Source of the DNA: Ruminococcus sp. UBA1780
Lineage (GTDB): Bacteria > Bacillota > Clostridia > Oscillospirales > Ruminococcaceae
Reading direction: 5' to 3'
DNA: 7,677 bases
NCBI GenBank assembly: GCA_002315235.1
Contig: DCGK01000118.1
Span: 1,490-9,166, forward strand
Within the stretch, counting starts at the first letter, position 1; the number at the start of each line of letters is the position of its first letter. A program made the translations under genes and the position numbers. This document shows positions 4,265 to 7,677 of this stretch, one piece after another. The notes under the pieces were generated by a model, which did not search any database, was not told the origin of the DNA, and worked only from the letters and a program-made list of their open reading frames with translations.

Positions 4265-6259
4265 ATGAGAATTGCTCTGGCAGGAAACCCGAACAGCGGC
4301 AAGACCACAATGTTCAACGCAATTACAGGAAGAAGTGAAAAAACCGGAAACTGGTCGGGTGTTACCGTTGACCGTAAGGAATACGCCATAAAGAAAAGTC
4401 TCTGCGCAGACAGCGAAAATCTTATCGCAGTTGATCTTCCGGGCGCATATTCCATGTCACCGTTCACTTCGGAGGAAAGTGTAACAAGCGCATATGTAAG
4501 AAATGAGCATCCTGATGTGATTATAAACATCGTTGATGCCACAAATCTCAGCCGAAGTCTTTTCTTTACAACACAGCTTCTGGAACTCGGAATTCCTGTT
4601 GTTGTTGCACTTAACAAGAGTGACATAAATGAAAAAAGAGAAACTGTAATTGATACAGAAAAGCTTTCAGAAAAACTTGGCTGTCCTGTTGTGAAGACGG
4701 TATCCATTGATGAGGAAGGGCTTGGCGAAGCTGTAAAAACTGCAGTTTCACTTAAGGGAAAAGGACAGAAGGCACCTTATGTTCAGGGAGATATTGATCT
4801 TCATGACAAGACTGAGGTTGAAAAGGCGGACAGAAAGCGTTTTGAGTTTGTAAACTCAGTGGTAAAGGAAACTGAAACAAGAAAAGTTTTTACTAAGGAC
4901 AAAAACACAGGTGACAGGATAGATGCGGTTCTCACACACCCTGTATCAGGTCTTGTTATATTTGCTGCGGTCATGTTTCTTGTTTTTTATATCTCACAGT
5001 CCACAGTCGGAACATGGCTTGCGGATATACTTACCGGCTGGATTGAAACATTCCAGGAGTGGGTCGGAGGAATGATGGAGGGTGTAAATCCTGTACTTTA
5101 TGCGCTTCTGGTTGACGGTATTATCGGAGGCGTAGGTGCGGTAGTCGGATTTCTTCCGCTTGTTATGGTAATGTATTTTCTCATTGCTCTTCTTGAAGAC
5201 TGCGGATATATGGCAAGAGCCACAGTAGTTCTTGATCCGGTTTTCAAGAGAGTGGGACTTTCCGGAAAGACAGTAATTCCTATGGTGCTCGGTACAGGCT
5301 GCGGCATTCCGGCAATTATGGCCTGCCGTACAATAAAAAACGAGCGTGAAAGAAGAACCTCAGCTATGCTTGCAACGTTTATGCCGTGCGGTGCCAAGCT
5401 TCCTGTAATCGCGCTGTTTGCAGGTGCGTTTTTCCCGGATGCAGTGTGGGTCGGACCGCTTATGTACTTTGTCGGAATTGCCCTTATACTTCTTGGGGCA
5501 CTTCTTGTAAAGGCAGTAAACGGCATGAAGTACAGAAAGTCATTCTTCATTATTGAGCTTCCTGAGTACAAGGTTCCGGGACTTAAATTTGCATTAGGTT
5601 CCATGCTCGAACGAGGCAGAGCATATATTATCAAGGCTGGTACAATTATCCTTGTGTGCAATACGGCGGTTCAGATAATGCAGAGTTTTGATACTCATTT
5701 CCGTGTTGTTGAGGAAGGTGCGGAGGATACATCAATTCTTGCTGCAATTGCTTCACCTTTCGCAGTTCTCCTTGTACCTGTAGTCGGAATTGCTGCATGG
5801 CAGCTTGCAGCGGCAGCTATTACAGGATTTATCGCAAAGGAAAATGTAGTAGGTACTATAGCAACGGTATATGCGATGACAAACTTTATTGACACAGAGG
5901 AACTTGAGCTTATAGGTGAAGGAAATAAGGTTGCTGCGGTCATGGGCCTTACAAAGGCTGCTGCACTTGCTTATCTCATGTTCAACCTTTACACTCCTCC
6001 GTGCTTTGCTGCTCTTGGTGCGCTCAATTCAGAGCTTCAGAGCAGGAAATGGATGCTGGGTGCTGTAAGCCTGCAGCTTGCAGCCGGCTTCACAGTGGGA
6101 TTCCTGGTTTACCAGTTCGGTACCCTTTTTACTGAAGGACATTTCGGAGCAGGTTTTGCAGGAGGACTTGCCGCTGTTATATGCTTTGCAGTTATTACTG
6201 CAGCAGTAATAATAAAAAACAACAGAAAATTTGCTTCGGATTACAGGCTTGCTGAATAA
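4265..6259 (+). CDS. feoB: FeoB, ferrous iron transporter with N-terminal G domain
   Basis: A 664-residue inner-membrane Fe(II) permease. GGAGG lies nine bases before ATG. The G domain is complete: G1 G-N-P-N-S-G-K-T (7-14), G2 Thr34 in S-G-V-T, G3 D-L-P-G (57-60), G4 N-K-S-D (117-120) and a likely G5 T-V-S (145-147). A charged spacer region to about 220 follows, then multiple membrane helices. Two gate regions are intact: G-T-G-C-G-I-P-A with Cys346 (and Cys354) and M-P-C-G-A-K-L-P with Cys375. GTP binding and hydrolysis gate iron entry. No frameshift or missing core residue is seen, and the length is typical of Clostridia. It is co-transcribed with feoA and followed 18 bases later by the Cys-rich membrane protein. 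The function call is firm. Confidence 0.97.
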   Translation: MRIALAGNPNSGKTTMFNAITGRSEKTGNWSGVTVDRKEYAIKKSLCADSENLIAVDLPGAYSMSPFTSEESVTSAYVRNEHPDVIINIVDATNLSRSLFFTTQLLELGIPVVVALNKSDINEKRETVIDTEKLSEKLGCPVVKTVSIDEEGLGEAVKTAVSLKGKGQKAPYVQGDIDLHDKTEVEKADRKRFEFVNSVVKETETRKVFTKDKNTGDRIDAVLTHPVSGLVIFAAVMFLVFYISQSTVGTWLADILTGWIETFQEWVGGMMEGVNPVLYALLVDGIIGGVGAVVGFLPLVMVMYFLIALLEDCGYMARATVVLDPVFKRVGLSGKTVIPMVLGTGCGIPAIMACRTIKNERERRTSAMLATFMPCGAKLPVIALFAGAFFPDAVWVGPLMYFVGIALILLGALLVKAVNGMKYRKSFFIIELPEYKVPGLKFALGSMLERGRAYIIKAGTIILVCNTAVQIMQSFDTHFRVVEEGAEDTSILAAIASPFAVLLVPVVGIAAWQLAAAAITGFIAKENVVGTIATVYAMTNFIDTEELELIGEGNKVAAVMGLTKAAALAYLMFNLYTPPCFAALGALNSELQSRKWMLGAVSLQLAAGFTVGFLVYQFGTLFTEGHFGAGFAGGLAAVICFAVITAAVIIKNNRKFASDYRLAE

Positions 6260-6277
6260 AACAGAGGCGGTGATTAT

Positions 6278-6427
6278 ATGGCAGATGTGATTATTGCAGC
6301 AGTTATACTGGCGGCGGTTGCACTGGCTGTCAGATATATATGGAAACAGAAGAAAAACGGCGCAAAATGCATAGGTTGTCCGTGCTCAGGAGGCAGTTCA
6401 TGCCACTGCAGCAATGAAAATAAATGA
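6278..6427 (+). CDS. FeoB-associated Cys-rich membrane protein
   Basis: A 49-residue small gene, ATG at 6278, preceded by GGCGGTGAT, which is complementary to the 16S tail apart from one base. Residues 3-22 form one membrane helix, followed by a basic stretch (W-K-Q-K-K) and a cytoplasmic Cys cluster with Cys31, Cys34, Cys36, Cys42, His43 and Cys44, ending S-N-E-N-K. This matches the small FeoB-associated Cys-rich membrane proteins of Firmicutes, which take the third operon position held by FeoC in enterobacteria. The cysteines could bind Fe(II) or a cluster, or sense redox state near the FeoB channel; this role is inferred. It starts 18 bases after feoB and has no separate promoter. Confidence 0.88.
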   Translation: MADVIIAAVILAAVALAVRYIWKQKKNGAKCIGCPCSGGSSCHCSNENK

Positions 6428-6444
6428 AATGTAATGTATCGTTT

Positions 6445-6468
6445 CTTTGAAATCAGCGCTTTTCAAAG
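6445..6468 (+). other. Weak hairpin after the feo operon
   Basis: CTTTGAAA (6445-6452) pairs with TTTCAAAG (6461-6468) over an 8-base loop. No T-tract follows, so it is at best an auxiliary 3' structure. The rest of 6428-6505 is A-rich and holds no gene. Confidence 0.3.
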
Positions 6469-6505
6469 TAATAAACTGCGTTATCAAAAAAAAGAGAAAA
6501 ACCGG

Positions 6506-6534
6506 TTGACAATCTCTTTGGCGTAAAATATAAT
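6506..6534 (+). promoter_or_regulatory. Consensus promoter of nadE
   Basis: A perfect TTGACA (6506-6511), a 17-base spacer and a perfect TATAAT (6529-6534), preceded by an A-rich stretch (6485-6500) that may act as an UP element. Transcription should begin near 6541, inside the left arm of the adjacent inverted repeat. Confidence 0.85.
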
Positions 6535-6583
6535 AAGAGTGAAAGTTAAGAATGTACTGATTTAACTTTCGCTCTTGTTTTTT
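6535..6583 (+). terminator. Terminator of the feo operon overlapping the nadE transcription start
   Basis: AAGAGTGAAAGTTAA (6535-6549) pairs with 6562-6576 over 15 bp with a single U-G wobble and a 12-base loop, then G and six T residues (6578-6583). Transcripts arriving from feo contain the full stem. Transcripts started at the nadE promoter would lack the first few stem bases, leaving a 9-bp stem separated from the U-tract. An attenuator for nadE is the alternative. Confidence 0.7.
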
Positions 6584-6654
6584 GTCCTGTTGTGACTTTG
6601 AATTCACAGGGACTGTACTGCTGATTATCAGAAAAGGGAAAGGAAGAAAAGGAT

Positions 6655-7401
6655 ATGTATAATTTTAATGCTGCTGATGCTGTGGAAAAATGCTGCGAAT
6701 GGCTCAGAAACTGGTTTGAGGAAAACGGAAAGGGCTGCAATGCCGTTATCGGTATTTCAGGCGGAAAGGACAGCTCAGTTGTGGCAGCTCTCTGCTGCAG
6801 AGCTCTCGGAAAGGAAAGAGTTATAGGCGTAATGATGCCTAACGGTGAACAGCATGACATTGATTATTCACAGGACCTCTGTAAGTTTCTTGACATAAAG
6901 AATTATACTGTAAATATAAAGGACGGATTTGACGGCGTTATGGGCGCTATAGAAAACCAGTTTGAGGTAAGCACACAGACAAAGACAAATCTTGCCCCGA
7001 GAATCAGAATGTCCGTTCTCTATGCTGTTTCACAGTCACACAACGGCCGTGTAATGAATACCTGCAATCTCTCAGAGGACTGGGTAGGATATTCAACAAG
7101 ATACGGCGATGCTGCCGGTGACGTAAGCCCGATTTCATTCTTTACAGTTGCTGAAGTAAAGGCTATGGGACGTGAACTCGGACTTCCTGAAAAATTTGTT
7201 GAAAAGCCTCCTATCGACGGACTCTGCGGCAAGACAGATGAGGATAATCTCGGATTTAAGTATGAGACTCTTGACAAATATATTCGTGAGGGTATCGAAC
7301 CGGATCCTGCAACAAAGGAAAAGATTGATACAATGCATGCAAGAAATCTTTTCAAGCTCAGCTTCATGCCTTGCTACAATTATTTTGAAGAAAACAAATA
7401 A
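6655..7401 (+). CDS. nadE: Ammonia-dependent NAD+ synthetase
   Basis: A 248-residue cytoplasmic enzyme that adenylates nicotinic acid adenine dinucleotide and amidates it with ammonia to NAD+. The PP-loop ATP motif S-G-G-K-D-S-S is at 35-41. The family block N-x-S-E-D-W-V-G-Y-S-T-R-Y-G-D-A-A-G-D-V-S-P-I (the usual N-x-S-E...K-Y-G-D-G-A-G-D) and the late D-G-L-C-G-K-T-D-E-D-N-L-G-F-K-Y-x-x-L-D segment are present. There is no glutaminase domain, so it is the short ammonia-using type, of normal length. The start is ATG 6655, with purine-rich AAGGA and AAAGGAT just upstream. It has its own consensus promoter, a leader of about 114 bases containing a short palindrome CTGATTATCAG, and a strong terminator. 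It is transcribed separately from feo; the proximity may only be positional. Confidence 0.95.
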   Translation: MYNFNAADAVEKCCEWLRNWFEENGKGCNAVIGISGGKDSSVVAALCCRALGKERVIGVMMPNGEQHDIDYSQDLCKFLDIKNYTVNIKDGFDGVMGAIENQFEVSTQTKTNLAPRIRMSVLYAVSQSHNGRVMNTCNLSEDWVGYSTRYGDAAGDVSPISFFTVAEVKAMGRELGLPEKFVEKPPIDGLCGKTDEDNLGFKYETLDKYIREGIEPDPATKEKIDTMHARNLFKLSFMPCYNYFEENK

Positions 7402-7421
7402 ATGAAGAAATAAAATTCTGA

Positions 7422-7466
7422 CAGTACCCTTATCCGGTGTCTCCGGGTGAGGGTACTGCCGCTTTT
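7422..7466 (+). terminator. Terminator of nadE
   Basis: CAGTACCCTTATCCGG (7422-7437) pairs over 16 positions with 7443-7458 (two U-G wobbles) around a TGTCT loop. CCGC and TTTT (7463-7466) follow. The stem is very strong and the U-tract short. It lies 21 bases after the stop. Confidence 0.85.
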
Positions 7467-7475
7467 AAAGTAAGC

Positions 7476-7500
7476 TCAAAAAAAATTAAATTTTTTTTGA
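7476..7500. other. A/T palindrome upstream of the tRNA promoter
   Basis: TCAAAAAAAA (7476-7485) and TTTTTTTTGA (7491-7500) are perfect 10-bp arms around TTAAA. It lies 8 bases upstream of the -35 box of the tRNA promoter and could act as an UP-like, bent element or as a second, bidirectional terminator. Confidence 0.45.
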
Positions 7501-7507
7501 AAAAGTA

Positions 7508-7536
7508 TTGACAAATGATTTGTGTTAGTGTATAAT
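7508..7536 (+). promoter_or_regulatory. Consensus promoter of the tRNA operon
   Basis: A perfect TTGACA (7508-7513), a 17-base spacer and a perfect TATAAT (7531-7536). The start would be near 7543, about 33 bases before the tRNA-Pro 5' end, giving a short leader for RNase P processing. Confidence 0.88.
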
Positions 7537-7575
7537 TAAGAAGCTGTCAAACGAACAGAAAACAAAACAGCAAAT

Positions 7576-7649
7576 CGAGGCGTAACTCAGTTTGGTAGAG
7601 TGCTTGGTTTGGGACCAAGATGCCGCAGGTTCGACTCCTGTCGCCTCGA
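7576..7649 (+). tRNA. tRNA-Pro (anticodon TGG)
   Basis: A full cloverleaf: acceptor CGAGGCG (7576-7582) pairs with CGCCTCG (7642-7648); D arm ACTC/GAGT; anticodon stem CTTGG/CCAAG with loop TTTGGGA and anticodon TGG at 7610-7612; T arm GCAGG-TTCGACT-CCTGT; discriminator A at 7649. No CCA is encoded (A-C-T-T follows), so CCA must be added after transcription. It decodes CCN proline codons. Confidence 0.97.
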
Positions 7650-7655
7650 CTTGAT

Positions 7656-7677
7656 GCTGGTGTAGCTCAGTTGGTAG
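7656..7677 (+). tRNA. Second tRNA, 5' part only (cut by window end)
   Basis: GCTGGTG (acceptor), TA, GCTC (D stem), AGTTGGTA and G follow tRNA-Pro after a 6-base gap and match the first 22 positions of a tRNA. The anticodon is outside the window. The 5' end resembles Firmicutes tRNA-Thr, but that is a guess. Confidence 0.85.

Noticed and set aside
5098..5661. 187-codon minus-strand frame within feoB
   Set aside because: Shadow of the feoB membrane region; no ribosome site, and feoB is complete and conserved in its own frame.
7020..7367. Minus-strand frame within nadE
   Set aside because: Antisense shadow of nadE, which has all family motifs.

Overview
The window looks like chromosomal DNA from an anaerobic, gut-type Clostridia, most likely a Ruminococcus-like organism. 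The support is strong AGGAGG ribosome sites, near-consensus TTGACA-17-TATAAT promoters, a FeoA/FeoB/Cys-rich membrane protein operon of the Firmicutes type, a short ammonia-dependent NadE, a tRNA without an encoded CCA, and a TPKTGD sortase-like surface anchor. The genus is an inference.

Left part (1-3775, all genes on the minus strand), read in the direction of transcription: a small Gx-transporter-family membrane protein (3775-3269); a 96-residue DUF2325 protein (3169-2879) with its own strong promoter, two tandem dyads and a terminator; a secreted, wall-anchored Tp47-like protein (2723-1227) with an unusual palindrome-rich leader; and a ferric-reductase-like membrane protein (1064 to beyond base 1), whose extracellular Pro/Ser/Thr/Gln/Glu tail leaves the window.

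Middle part (3850-6427, plus strand): the ferrous-iron uptake operon feoA, feoB and a 49-residue FeoB-associated Cys-rich membrane protein. It is divergent from the Gx-family gene, and the two -35 boxes are only 20 bp apart. GCTAAC/GTTAGC half-sites lie around the feoA -10 box, in the promoter region of the DUF2325 gene and upstream of the Tp47-like gene, suggesting a shared metal-responsive repressor.

Right part (6506-7677, plus strand): nadE, with a perfect promoter overlapping the apparent terminator of the feo operon, then a strong terminator and a tRNA operon (tRNA-Pro TGG, then the first 22 bases of another tRNA).

The most interesting possibility is that the left half is an iron-linked, flavin-dependent surface redox locus. 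The Tp47-like protein carries D-A-V-S-S-A-T, which matches the Dxx(S/T)(G/S)A(T/S) signature of ApbE-type covalent flavinylation. It sits beside a ferric-reductase-like membrane protein and a Gx-family protein, a family linked to flavin-based electron transfer loci. No ApbE or canonical FMN-binding domain is visible inside the window, so this remains a hypothesis.
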